From NCBI GenBank assembly GCA_030674155.1, contig CM060316.1, positions 82,079,760-82,137,259 of the forward strand: a DNA stretch of 57,500 nt, given 5' to 3'. Below, piece by piece: positions 23,835 through 33,522 of this stretch. A program made the position numbers and the translations under genes. How positions within the stretch are numbered: position 1 is the stretch's first letter; every line of letters starts with the position of its first letter. The notes below the pieces were generated by a model. That model was given only the letters and a program-made list of their open reading frames with translations, did not search any database and was not told the DNA's origin. This DNA comes from Stramonita haemastoma (lineage: Eukaryota > Mollusca > Gastropoda > Neogastropoda > Muricidae).

Positions 23835-25947
23835 CTATTTAGTGCCACTAATGGCATCATTGCCTTTAGACTTAGTCCGAGGATGCATGTTTGAATTTGC
23901 CTGTTCTTTTGAGCTACAACAAGAATGTTGTTTGCTAAAAGAATCAGAGATGCTGGACTGACTGTTTGACCTTTCTGGTATTTTGCGACCTCTTTGTCTA
24001 AGACACTTTGGGTTGTGTCTCGTCTTGGTCGCAAACTCTGTTTAGTGGACCTAGATGGTCTTTCCTGTCTTGTGGTTTGCTTTGGTCTTGTAACAGTGTT
24101 ACCTGTGTCGGTGGATTCTTTGTTGCTTAGACCCATGAGTAGATCACTGTTAGACATGTTGTCTGCATTAAGTCTGCGGTCACTAGTAACAACTTCACTT
24201 GGTTCAGTAATGTCTGTACTTTCTGTTTTGTTTTCAATATGAGTATTGTCATCTGTCTTGTCATCAGCTACATCTCTGCGAAGATTTGCTTTCTTTGATC
24301 CATCTTCTGCTTTGTTTGTGTCAGGTATGTCTTCATCAGTCCCTTTATGTTGTTTGTTTATTTTCCTGCAAAATGTGTCACCTTCATCTTCTTTGTCAGA
24401 CATGTCAACACTGCTCTCATATTTATCAGGTATGTCTTCATTGTCCTCTACTGTATGTGTATCATCCTTGTCACTGTCTTCATCATTGTCCTCTACTGAA
24501 ATTGTATCTTCTTTGACAGTGTCTTCTTCATTGTCCTCTGCTACATCGGGATACTCCCTTTCACTGTCTTCAGTTTTGTCTTCTAAGGTCCTCTGTCCTG
24601 TCATATGCACATTCTCACTAGGGAGCCAAGTCCTACCAAGTCTTCTGTTTCCCTCGGACATGACCCTTTCATGGTCATTGACATCCATTCTGTGACTGTA
24701 TCTGCAACAGATTTGCGGCTTTGACCTGAAGATATAGGAGATCTTCTGCTCCCATTTTTCACAAAAATGATTCTTTTGCTGGGCTGGGCCATTCTCCCTT
24801 GTTTTACTGCTTCACTGTTGGAGTAAGGTCTTGGATTGACTGGAACACTTCCTTCCTCTTGTCTGTTTGCTCGGCTAGCAGGATTCCTCTGCACTGTCTG
24901 CTTGTCATCCCTCATTGCAGTGTAGGGGTTGCTGGCAGGCTGCCCTCTGTGTGCTGCCTGGACACCCTGATGTGGCTGTGGGGACACACTCCGTCGGGGT
25001 TGCCCTGGCCATGCCCTGCCATGCTGCAGTCGACTCCGAGGATTGTCATGATACAACTCTTCCTGACGGCGTGTATATAGCCTGCCTTGTTGCCTCTTCT
25101 GCTTCTCAGAGTGGTTGTTGTTCCAACAACCTGTATCAGCTGTTCTGGTATATCTGCTATGTCTGCCATCTTGACCTGGGGGCCAGTGTTCTTCTTGGGC
25201 AAGAGTCGGTTGGCTGAAGTGTCTTCTTCCCTCATGGAATGATGAAGGCTGCTGCTTTTCTCTGACATGCAGCTTCCCATGTTGGTAGAAGGCAATTTGT
25301 CCTTGCCCCCGATGCCAATCCACAGTTTCTCTCTGGTGCACAGTTAGGTCAGATGCTACTTTGATGCCACTCCCTCTGAGGTTGTCTCGAAGCTCCGGGT
25401 CTCCCAATATGGCCATCTTGTCTGACCACCTACAGAAGTGGACAATGATGGGCCGTGGTTCTCCTCTCCAGGAGCCTGGTCTTCCAATTCGATAAGCTCT
25501 TGAAATGTCTGCTTGTTGCCAGTTCATGTAAGGGGCATGGTCATTTAGAATATCAATGATACAGTTTGCAGTTGTAAATTCACTTTCACCATCAAGTTCT
25601 TGCACATTGATGAATTTTACATTACATGCTTTAGTGGCTTGTTCTGTGAATTCCACTTGTCTTTCAACAGCTTCAAGTCTGTCAAGAATAAGCTCTCTGT
25701 CCTCTCGTATTTCTTGAATGTCTTTTTTCTGCTGAATGACATATTCCTTTAAAGCATGGATTTCTTCAAAGAAGCTTGAAATTCTGGTATCCAGAATCTG
25801 GAATTTTTCGTCAATACTATTCTTTATGCCATTTGTGTGCATATGGAGTCCCTGTTGGATCTGTGTAAGACGCCAGTCAAGCATTTGCATTAACCCTGCT
25901 GGAGGTGGTACGAATTCGTGCTGAGACATTTCTTTTTCAATTTGCAA
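23835..25947 (-). pseudogene. LINE-3 ORF1: L1 ORF1p-like protein, in three successive frames
   Basis: The first frame (25,947-24,601, 448 residues) starts at ATG and has a predicted coiled coil (about residues 55-105, EIREDRELILDRLEAVERQ). It then has RAYRIGRPGSWRGEPRPIIV with WSDKMAILG (RRM-like region) and DLTVHQRETVDWHRGQGQIA (C-terminal domain), as in Transposase_22/L1 ORF1p. A basic Gln/Arg-rich tail follows, ending near KRIIFVKNGSRR. Frame two (24,688-23,756) is a long Asp/Glu-rich segment. The conserved end SNSQSSISDSFSK, shared with LINE-1, is in a third frame and stops with TAG at 23,837-23,835. The acidic segment is low complexity and prone to indels. Confidence 0.8.
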
Positions 25948-26310
25948 TACCTGTGCTCAAGATTCAATAACTTGAATTTATTCTACTTACAGTACTTTCT
26001 TTTGCCGACTTCTTTTTTTCCACTTGCAATACCTGTGCTCAGTGACACGTGCATTGAATGCATGTGTATGGGCCAAAGGTCAAAAGGGAAACAACTCGGG
26101 AGGACAGCTGTATGGAGTGCTGTCCCTGCTTTGCAACGCAGGCCTAATTGACAACAAACTGCACGTGCAACACAAATGCTGGCATGATGCTACACTAGTC
26201 GTATTTCTTGACGGTTTTGAAAATAGTTCACCTATATAGTCCTTCTTTAAACCATAGTAATTAATAAAATGTTAATTTTGCCTTAATCACTGACCTTTTC
26301 AGTCATCAGA

Positions 26311-26451
26311 TACCACCATCAGCTGCACACATCACATAACTACACTACTGCAAAATATCTCCACATATCATTAGGAACAGCGTCCATTTTTTTAACATTT
26401 TGAGGAGCACTTTGAACACGTCCACCATCCAAACACACACCCAGAGAGAGT

Positions 26452-26529
<78 letters not shown>

Positions 26530-26800
26530 GGTGGGGGGGGGGGGGGAGGAGAGACTTCACAGTAATTTTTAAGCCATATTATGTTGCTACAGTTTTCAGT
26601 TGACCAATAATATCATCACTAACACTCTTTATTTTTCTAGTCATACATATTTTTAAAAAAAAAGAAAAAAAAAGATCATATGGTAAAAGATGTTTGTTAT
26701 ACAAGAGAATAAGACGATAGTTTGTTTTTCCTTTAAAATCAATTACAACTACACGATGATAAGATACACGTAAAAACATTTGATACATGTAAAAACATTT

Positions 26801-26802
<2 letters not shown>
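26311..26802. repeat. (GA)n array and AT-rich spacer
   Basis: GA repeats with G interruptions at 26,455-26,530, ending in a poly(G) run at 26,533-26,546. The flanking 26,547-26,802 is AT-rich with no recognisable gene. Confidence 0.85.
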
Positions 26803-26869
<67 letters not shown>

Positions 26870-26884
26870 CACACACACACACAC

Positions 26885-26953
<69 letters not shown>

Positions 26954-26960
26954 ACACACA
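26803..26960. repeat. (CA)n microsatellite, about 158 bp
   Basis: A CA array with three single-base G interruptions (acgcac) and one acc slip. Predicted His/Thr or Val/Cys ORFs here are simple-sequence translations. Confidence 0.97.
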
Positions 26961-27011
26961 CATATACTGACACAGAGGGAGGGAAAAAGAGAAGGGTGAG
27001 AAGGAGACGGG

Positions 27012-27067
27012 ATATATATATATATATAATTATATATATGGATATAGATATATATAGATATAGATAT

Positions 27068-27134
<67 letters not shown>

Positions 27135-27160
27135 TAAATATATATATATATATATATATA
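27012..27160. repeat. (TA)n - (GATA)n - (TA)n compound microsatellite
   Basis: TA repeats, then about fifteen GATA units (27,070-27,131), then TA repeats to 27,160. The junction with the following LINE scrap is immediate. Confidence 0.96.
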
Positions 27161-27164
27161 TCCA

Positions 27165-27430
27165 ACAGGGTCAGGACTGGTTTATTATTTTTGGTCCATC
27201 AAGTGGATTAGGTGATTTCTTAAGGTTGTCAATGATTGGTGCTCTTTAATTGAATCGGGAAGGGAGTTCCACAGCACAGGGCCTGAGTACAGTAAACTAG
27301 ACTTAAGTCTATTCTTGGGATTGGGACACTTGGCTTCTCAGTATTTCTGGAATGATTTATTGGGAACTTATCTCTTAAGGATGTGGGGACAGCTCCTGCC
27401 ATTATCTTAGACATCAAGATGTCTTTGTTA
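27165..27430 (-). pseudogene. CR1/L2-like ORF2 C-terminal fragment
   Basis: The minus-strand peptide at 27,417-27,229 contains KIMAGAVPTSLRDKFPINHS and VPIPRIDL, the C-terminal signature also seen at 14,109-13,822 (PRIDLFKSSLSYSG). Only the last part of the gene remains. Its upstream portion is replaced by the plus-strand RTE-like element, so the RTE element may have inserted into it. Confidence 0.65.
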
Positions 27431-27454
27431 TATTTTATCCTTTGTTATATTTTA

Positions 27455-29475
27455 GACTGCAAGACGTTGTGCCAACGAATACTGGCAACAGCTCAGTGCC
27501 TCCATCCAGTCTGCAGCTGCCTCAGGCAACATCAGAGGAATGTAAAGGCATCAAGACTGCTCTAGGGCCAACACAGAGCAAAACCGCCCCACTCAAGACC
27601 TCTAATGGGGAGGTGATCACCGACAAGAGCAGACAGATGGACAGGTAGGTGGAGCATTACTCTGAGCTCTACTCTAGAGAGAACACAATCTCCAACTCAG
27701 CCCTCGATGCCATTAAGCCTCTGCCCATCATGGAGGAACTAGATACTGAACCAACCCTTGCTGATCTCCTCAAAGCAATTGACAGCTTAGCTAGTGGCAA
27801 AGCACCTGGCACCGATGACATTCCACCCGACCTCATCAAAAGCTGTAAAGACACCTTACTACAGCTCCTTCACGACGTCCTATGCCAGTGTTTGAGGAAG
27901 GGAGCCGTGCCGCAAGACATGAGAGATGCCAAGATCGTCACTCTCTACAAGAATAAAGGCAACAGGAGTGATTGTAACAACTACAGAGGCATATCTCTCC
28001 TGAGCATCGTAGGAAAACTCTTCGCTCGTGTCATGCTTGTGCGCTTCCAGAAACTTGTTGAGCGTGTCTACCCCAAGTCACAATGCGGCTTCCGAGCTGA
28101 ACGCTCCACGGTGGACATAGTATTCTCCCTACGCCAGCTTGAGGAGAAATGCAGAGAACACTACAAACCCCTCTACATAGCCTTCATAGACCTGACCAAG
28201 GCCTTTGACTTAGTCAGCAGGGAAGGGCTATTCAACATCCTTCCAAAAATTGGTTGCCCCCCAAAACTCCACAGTCTCATCAGATCCTTTCATGATGACA
28301 TGAAGGCAACAATTCAGTATGAGGGCAGCATGTCCAACCCATTTGACATCAAGAGTGGAGTCAAGCAAGGCTGTGTCCTTGCTCCCACCCTCTTTGGCAT
28401 CTTCTTTGCCCTGCTCCTAAAGCACGCTTTTGGAACTGCAACAGAGGGTGTATACCTACGCACCAGATCCAGCGGTCGGTCGACTATTCAACCTGGCTCG
28501 GTTGAAAGCAAAAACAAAAGTGATGGAGAAAACAATTAGGGACATGCTTTTTGCTGATGATGCTGCTGTCACTTCTCACACTGAGCAAGAACTCCAATGC
28601 CTCATGGATAGGTTTTCCCAGGCCTGCAAAGACTTCGGCCTGACAATCAGCCTGAAAAAGACCAATGTGCTGAGCCAGGACGTGGTAACTACACCAGCTA
28701 TCTACGTCGATGACTACCAGCTCGATGTCGTACACCAGTTCACTTACCTGGGATCCACCATCAGTGACAACCTATCCCTTGATGTCGAGATCAACAAGCC
28801 CATCGGCAAGGCTGCTACGACCTTAGGACGCCTCACTACCCGTGTCTGGGAGAACCCAAAGCTGACAATTTCCACCAAGATGGCAGTGTACAACGCCTGC
28901 ATCGTCAGCACTCTCCTATATGGCAGTGAAACATGGACAACATACTCCAAACAGGAGCGCAAACTGAACAGCTTCCACCTGCGCTCTCTCCGTTGCATCC
29001 TCAACATCCACTGGAGTGACAAAGTTACCAACGCTCAGGTCCTCGAGGTTGCAGGTCTTCCCACCATGTACACACTCCTCAGACAACACAGACTCAGATG
29101 GCTCGGTCACGTGTGAAGGATGGAGGATGGACGCATTCCTAAAGATCTCCTCTATGGTGAACTTGCCTCCGGCAAGAGAAGCATTGGCCGCCCCCAACTG
29201 CGCTACAAAGAAGTCTGCAAGCGTGACATGAAAGCCCTGGACATCAACCTAGAGAACTGGGAGGAGGTAGCGGCTGACCGCAGCAAATGGCGCAGTGTTC
29301 TCCACAATCAGCTAAAGTGTGGTGAAGAAAAGATCCACACTGCAGCAAACGAAAAGAGAGCCAAGCGGAAGGCATGTGCTCCAGCCACCTCAACAAGCCA
29401 CATCTGCATCAGATGCAACAGAGACTGCCACTCCCGCATCGGACTGACCAGTCACAGCCCGTGTTGTCGCTGAAC
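27455..29475 (+). mobile_element. RTE-like LINE ORF2, 5'-truncated
   Basis: This plus-strand element begins within the linker upstream of RT (readable as ANEYWQQLSASIQSAAASG at about 27,475) and ends just past a C-terminal zinc motif. It lacks the endonuclease. The three nonsense or frameshift lesions are detailed under the coding entry. No target-site duplication could be defined by eye. Confidence 0.85.
27601..29473 (+). pseudogene. RTE-like reverse transcriptase with C-terminal C2H2-like motif, broken
   Basis: RT blocks are SGKAPGTDDIPPDLIKS, NYRGISLLSIVGKLFARV, CGFRAERSTVDIVF, FIDLTKAFDLVSREGLF, GVKQGCVLAPTLFGIFF and catalytic MLFADDAAVTSH. Tail motifs FTYLGSTISDNLSLD, LLYGSETWTTYSKQ and RHQ/LRWLGHV follow. 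The final motif is CIRCNRDCHSRIGLTSHSPC. Lesions: TAG at 27,646-27,648 where tryptophan (RWVEHY) is expected; a frameshift near 28,440-28,500, between VYLRTRS and RLFNLARL; and TGA at 29,114-29,116 (GHV-stop-RMEDGR), consistent with CGA to TGA. Confidence 0.88.
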
Positions 29476-29563
29476 AAATGACCTTTCTTTTGGCGCGAAT
29501 TCCATAGTCGACACCGACTGACTGAGGCCTACTACTAGGCCTACTGTAGGGGGAGAATATACA

Positions 29564-29618
<55 letters not shown>

Positions 29619-29811
29619 GAGAGAGAGAGGAGAGAGAGGCAAAAGGCCTATATAGGCCTACGCCAATAGTGACAAAGGCACAAGCCTAGGCCTTGGCTTA
29701 CCGGGTCTTAGGCTAGGCCTAGGCCTATAGCCAGTATAGGCTATGGACAGCAGGAAATTGAGATGAGAGAGCATGGCTCAAGAGATGAGATCTTGCAAAA
29801 AGTCAAATCAA
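29476..29811. other. Intergenic: (GA)n array and TAGGCCTA-rich palindromic stretch
   Basis: GA repeats occupy 29,567-29,638. Around them (29,523-29,550 and 29,644-29,750) the sequence is full of overlapping aggccta / taggcct units, an imperfect palindrome cluster. No coding sequence or RNA gene is recognised. Confidence 0.7.
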
Positions 29812-30194
29812 GTTAAAATGATCTTTATTGAGGGTAAAAGATTAAGTTTACACAACTATTTTTTTTTTATCCTGCCCTCACAAAAAAAATCATGTAAATT
29901 GACTTCTAAAACATTCAAAGACAAATATCAACCTTTGTTGAAAAACTAAAATAAATGAGGATTTCTTTCCAACAAATCAATCGAGATAAAAAACAAAAAC
30001 AAAAAACAAATCCAAGACAGTACAACATAAGCTCACATCATAGAAACAAATGATAAAAATACAAAATAACATGGGCATGAATAACAACAAGGAGCCAAAT
30101 GTGAGGTAGTATCGAACGGACTAATAGTTTGTCCATCAGATGTTTCTTTAAAAGTTTCTTAAACATTTGTTTTGAAGGAACTGATTTTAGAAAG

Positions 30195-30484
30195 TTAGTT
30201 AGTTAAAGTCTGTCCCGAGCCTAAGGCTCATCAGGCCGGTGCTTATCCCGGTTTCTGTGGCGCTAAGCGACTGAGAGTCATAGACTCCCCCTGGATAGGA
30301 CGCCAGTCTATCGCAGGGTTAACCCCCCAACACAAGGTTGGTACCCTTTTACACCTGGGTGGGGTGAGAAAATAGCCGTAAAGTGCCTTTTCCAAGGGCA
30401 CAACGCCATAGCCGACAGCTGGGATCGAACCCGCAACCTTTAGATTACGAGTCCAACGCCCTAACCACTCGACTACCGCGGCGG
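30195..30484 (-). mobile_element. tRNA-derived SINE, family 1, copy 2 (full length, TSD)
   Basis: A minus-strand copy. The tRNA-like head is at the right end (30,484) with an A-box-like tagtcgagtggttaggg and B box ggttcgatccc, and it ends on the left with a (AACT)n tail. A 13-bp target-site duplication, tgattttagaaag, occurs at 30,182-30,194 and 30,485-30,497. It inserted into the C-terminal coding region of the CR1-like LINE, so it is younger than that LINE. Confidence 0.95.
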
Positions 30485-30497
30485 CATGATTTTAGAA

Positions 30498-32274
30498 AGG
30501 AAGGCAGTTTATTCCACAATGTTCTTCCTGAATAAGCAAGGCTTGATTTATAGAGATTGTTATGGGACCTGGGCAAAAACAGTCTATGGGTAGGCCTGTT
30601 TTTATTGACAGCAAATTTTTCCAAGATTTTCTTTGGGGCTTTTCCGTTTAATATATTGAACATGCATATATACTTGTTGAACTGCAGTCTGTCTTTGAGT
30701 GGAAGAATGTCTAGTTCTTTGTAGTTGGTGGTGGTCAGTGTATTAGGATTCAATCGGATTCGTTTAACGGCTCTTTTATGTAGGCAGTTTATATGCTTTA
30801 GGTTTGTTTCACTTGCACTCTCCCATAAGGTAGAAACATAATTTATAAGAGATAGAATATGTGCGTGAAAGAATAGTTTTCGTGACTGTAGATTTAGAAA
30901 AAAAAATTTCTAAGTTGATATAATCTTACTGAGATTCGTTTTCCTAATGTGGCTATGTGACATGACCAAGACAAATCGTGGTTGATTATTGCACCTAGTA
31001 CTTTGTGTGAGACTACTTCAATTTGTTGTCCATGGAGGCGCGAATGGAGAACGCAATTTCTGTCTTTTTTGCCAAGTGGTTATACACATGCATTTTGTTT
31101 TATTAGAATTAAGAGACATATGATTGAGTTCTGTCCATTCAATAAGTTTATTGATATCTGTCTGCATATCTTTCACAAGCTGGTTTGGATCATCGTTGTT
31201 ACATTGAATTGATGTATCATCAGCAAACGTTTAACATGAACAATGGATATGCAGAGGTAGGTCATTAATATAGATGAAGAAAAGAAGAGGCCCTAGTATT
31301 GATCCCTGTGGTATTCCATATTTCACGGGTAACAAGGTTGATCTCCTAGGCCCGATTTCAACAAGTTGATGAGATTACTGAGAAATTAGTCTAAAAATGA
31401 TAATGCTTGGTTGGAAATTTTATAGCTTTTTAATTTTTTGATGAGGAGAGAGTGGCTAATTACGTCAAAGGCTTTAGCAAAGTCTAGAAAAAGGACTCCT
31501 GTGATTTCATTGTTATTGATTGTATTCAAAAGACAGTGCTCAGTTAGTTGTATTAAGGCTGTATGGCAAGATGGTTTTCACGAAAACCTGACTGGTTTTT
31601 ATTAGTCAGATCATATATTTTAAAATGAGAATGTAAGTGAAATTGTATATGCTTTTCTAATAGTTTAGATAGGACTGACAGTATGGATGTTCTGTAGTTC
31701 CATGGATTGGTTGGGTCTCCTGCTTTGTGTAAGGATATTACTTTTGCTCGTTTGAACTTCATTGGGAAGTAATTTTCGTCAATAGACAAGTTAAATATGT
31801 AGGTTAGGGTGTCAGTTATAGGTATGCACTGATTTTTGATATTTGACTATCGATTTTGTCAAGGTTTTTATTATCTTGACTGTTTCAAACTGAGTATATT
31901 ATTAAGCACTTCTGTTACTATTATTGGTGGTATAATAAAAACAGATGAGATGCTCTTTGATGAACAGTATTGTTTTAATTTTATCAGCTCGTTTGTTTTT
32001 GTTTTATCATTAGATATTGTAGAGTCAGCAATGTTTGCAAAGTGAGAATTCAGGTTTTTTGCTGATATTTCCTTTATGACTTTTTGGGCGTTTGTTTTGA
32101 TTTATTAGTTAAGGTATAAATGGCTTTCCAAATCGCTTTTGGATTTTGGGCTGAAGACAGCAAATCTTCAAAGTATTTTGTTTTGGCTTTGGGCTTCATT
32201 GAATTGACTTTGTTTCTTTGCTTTTTATGTTCATCTTTTTGCTTCGATTTTAATAAATAGTCTCTTAGATTCAT
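30498..32274 (-). pseudogene. CR1/L2-like ORF2 remnants
   Basis: Fragments only. The linker at 32,274-32,074 and RT fingers at 31,789-31,553 are recognisable. The palm block around 31,440-31,480 can be read as an AKAFDVI-like stretch on the minus strand (agcaaagtctagaaaaagg in the plus sequence). The C-terminal SSLAYSGRTLWNKLPSFL lies at about 30,550-30,500. No endonuclease was found and no long ORF survives. Confidence 0.75.
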
Positions 32275-32471
32275 TTCGTTTTCAATTTCTCTTGTTAACC
32301 ATGGAGGTTAAAGATGGCATACTGATCCGGACTGACTGAAATTCATTCCCGTCCTCAGTTCGTTTAAAATTACATGCCTGTGTGTGTGTGTGTGTGTGCT
32401 CTGGAACGTGTAGCCTAGTAGACTAAGGCCTAAGCCTACGGCGAAACTGGGCCGATTTCGGGTAAGGGATG

Positions 32472-32479
32472 TGACGTCA
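32472..32479. promoter_or_regulatory. Perfect cAMP response element palindrome (TGACGTCA)
   Basis: The exact 8-base CRE lies about 345 bases upstream of the PP2A start codon. CREB/ATF factors bind this sequence, and the mammalian PPP2CA promoter is known to use a CRE. Function here is inferred from the motif and position only. Confidence 0.6.
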
Positions 32480-32487
32480 CAGTGACA

Positions 32488-32501
32488 CCGGTAGGTGGCG
32501 C
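32488..32501 (+). promoter_or_regulatory. CTCF-like motif
   Basis: ccggtaggtggcgc matches the vertebrate CTCF core CCASYAGRKGGCRS at 13 of 14 positions. CTCF is conserved in bilaterians. Its right edge overlaps one arm of a 9-bp inverted repeat (gcgcactcc at 32,498-32,506; ggagtgcgc at 32,529-32,537). Confidence 0.45.
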
Positions 32502-32702
32502 ACTCCAGTGATTTTCTTATTGTTTCTAGGAGTGCGCATTGCAGTTTACATTGCTCAGGTTAGTATAATTTATATATTCTGTGTTTTTGAAAATACGGAA
32601 GCAAGAATTCCTCTTGGTTTCATCATAGTCTGGTACTCAGAATCATTCGAGACTACTTGTCTCATTATTTTCCATTTCTTTCCAGCCTTGATGAATTCCT
32701 CA

Positions 32703-32720
32703 GGCGGCGGCCATCTTGTC
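32703..32720 (-). promoter_or_regulatory. YY1-like motif (GCGGCCATCTTG)
   Basis: Read on the minus strand it gives caagatggccgccgc, close to the YY1 consensus AAGATGGCGGC, which sits near start sites of many animal housekeeping genes. It lies about 105 bases upstream of the start codon and may mark the transcription start. Confidence 0.5.
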
Positions 32721-32823
32721 GAGTGATCTCTAATATTCAAAAAATTATAAATGTATCCAAGGGTAACGAGTTCGTTCCTGGCTTTGTGTTACAGAGTGGA
32801 ACATCATCTGGATAGCATTCAAG

Positions 32824-32931
32824 ATGATGGTCGAAGATAGAGCTGCTGCAAAGGAGCTGGACCAGTGGATTGAGCAGTTAAACGACTGCAAACAGCTTTC
32901 GGAAAATCAAGTGAAAACGCTCTGTGAGAAG
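32824..32931 (+). CDS. PPP2CA: PP2A catalytic subunit, coding exon 1 of 7
   Basis: It encodes [20 protein letters not shown] and continues to VKTLCEK (36 residues), ending with donor GTAAGG, phase 0. Two ATGs are adjacent. The second (32,827) has A at -3 and G at +4, a better context, and would give a 310-residue protein. From ELDQWIEQL onward the exon matches animal PP2Ac closely. The variable first ten residues are family-typical. Confidence 0.95.
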
Positions 32932-33161
32932 GTAAGGAATGTTGAACATGCGAAGTGTGTAGTGTTTGTGTCATGTATTTCTTTCTACTGGTATGGTATG
33001 ATGATTAATGTGTAGTGAGTTGAAAACATTATGCAAATATGTATCGGTGTTTGTGCATTCTGTCAGTGAGTTAATTGATTCACCCAGGAAGTCGGCATAT
33101 ATATTCTTTTTTGCTGCCCCTGTTCTCAACAGCCGAAATATCCTCCACCCTGCCAAAGTGT

Positions 33162-33522
33162 ATTATTTATTTATTTATTTATTTATTCTTTTATATCGAG
33201 GATAACAGAATAAGCAATCATGTACTTTTTTTCATCCGGTCCCCGTGTGTATGCAGTTTTGTAAATATTGTCATCTGTTCCCACCGGCACACGATGGCCT
33301 ACTCTTACGAAAAGCGGAACAGGATTTAACGTGTGTGCAAGATGTTCTGCGTGCGTTCGCACACGGGGCCTCGGTTTAAAGTCTCATCCGAAGGACTTTT
33401 GGGGAGAGTGGAGTCGGCACTGATGTTAACTCAAGGAAGAATTTTTTTTTTTCCTTGACTGGACTCAACCTGGGTCTTCAAATTGCGAGTGCAATGTTCT
33501 GACCACTAGGCTATCCGCCCCC
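33162..33522 (-). mobile_element. tRNA-derived SINE, family 2, copy 1
   Basis: The minus-strand tRNA-like head at the right end reads ggatagcctagtggtcagaa, with a B-box-like caggttgagtcc at 33,461-33,472. The body includes gtgtgcgaacgcacgcagaa and cttttcgtaagagtaggcca, and the 3' end is (ATAA)n at 33,162-33,186. Copies lacking the head occur at 36,740-36,900 and 54,587-54,812, and a degenerate copy at 47,993-48,175. Confidence 0.88.

Larger units (their letters stand above)
20075..26310 (-). mobile_element. LINE-3: two-ORF APE-type non-LTR retrotransposon, nearly intact
   Basis: The minus-strand order is 5'UTR (about 26,310-25,948), ORF1 (25,947 to 23,835), ORF2 (23,759-20,340) and 3'UTR (20,339-20,075). 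ORF2 is open over 1,139 codons except for one TAG. ORF1 changes frame twice. The 5'UTR contains an 18-bp block ttgcaatacctgtgctca twice (25,942-25,959 and 26,024-26,041), 82 bases apart. Similarity to LINE-1 in both ORFs and the 5'UTR shows one family. It is the best-preserved LINE in the window and probably inserted recently. Confidence 0.9.
29812..32310 (-). mobile_element. CR1/L2-like LINE, interrupted by a SINE
   Basis: Minus-strand landmarks are a pre-RT linker at 32,274-32,074 (NPKAIWKAIYTLTNKSKQ), an RT piece at 31,789-31,553 (VISLHKAGDPTNPWNY, NKNQSGFREN) and a C-terminal piece at about 30,753-30,485 (NNLYKSSLAYSGRTLWNKLP). The 3' end near 29,812 reads, on the minus strand, caataaagatcattttaact followed by TTTGA. 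SINE family 1 copy 2 splits the C-terminal region at 30,195-30,484. Frames are heavily decayed. The 5' end reaches to about 500 bp upstream of the PP2A start codon. Confidence 0.82.
32311..32823 (+). promoter_or_regulatory. Putative promoter and 5'UTR region of the PP2A catalytic subunit gene
   Basis: This is the only non-repetitive stretch between the CR1-like element and the PP2A start codon. It contains a full CRE palindrome (32,472-32,479), a CTCF-like match (32,488-32,501) and a YY1-like motif (32,703-32,720). Two splice-like signals, ctcag/gttagt at 32,558 and tgttacag at 32,794, would allow a 236-bp 5'UTR intron, but nothing proves it is used. A short TG run lies at 32,379-32,398. The transcription start cannot be fixed from sequence. 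Confidence 0.6.

Noticed and set aside
24246..24695. 149-codon plus-strand Ser/Leu-rich ORF
   Set aside because: It mirrors the Asp/Glu-rich ORF1 segment of LINE-3 on the other strand.
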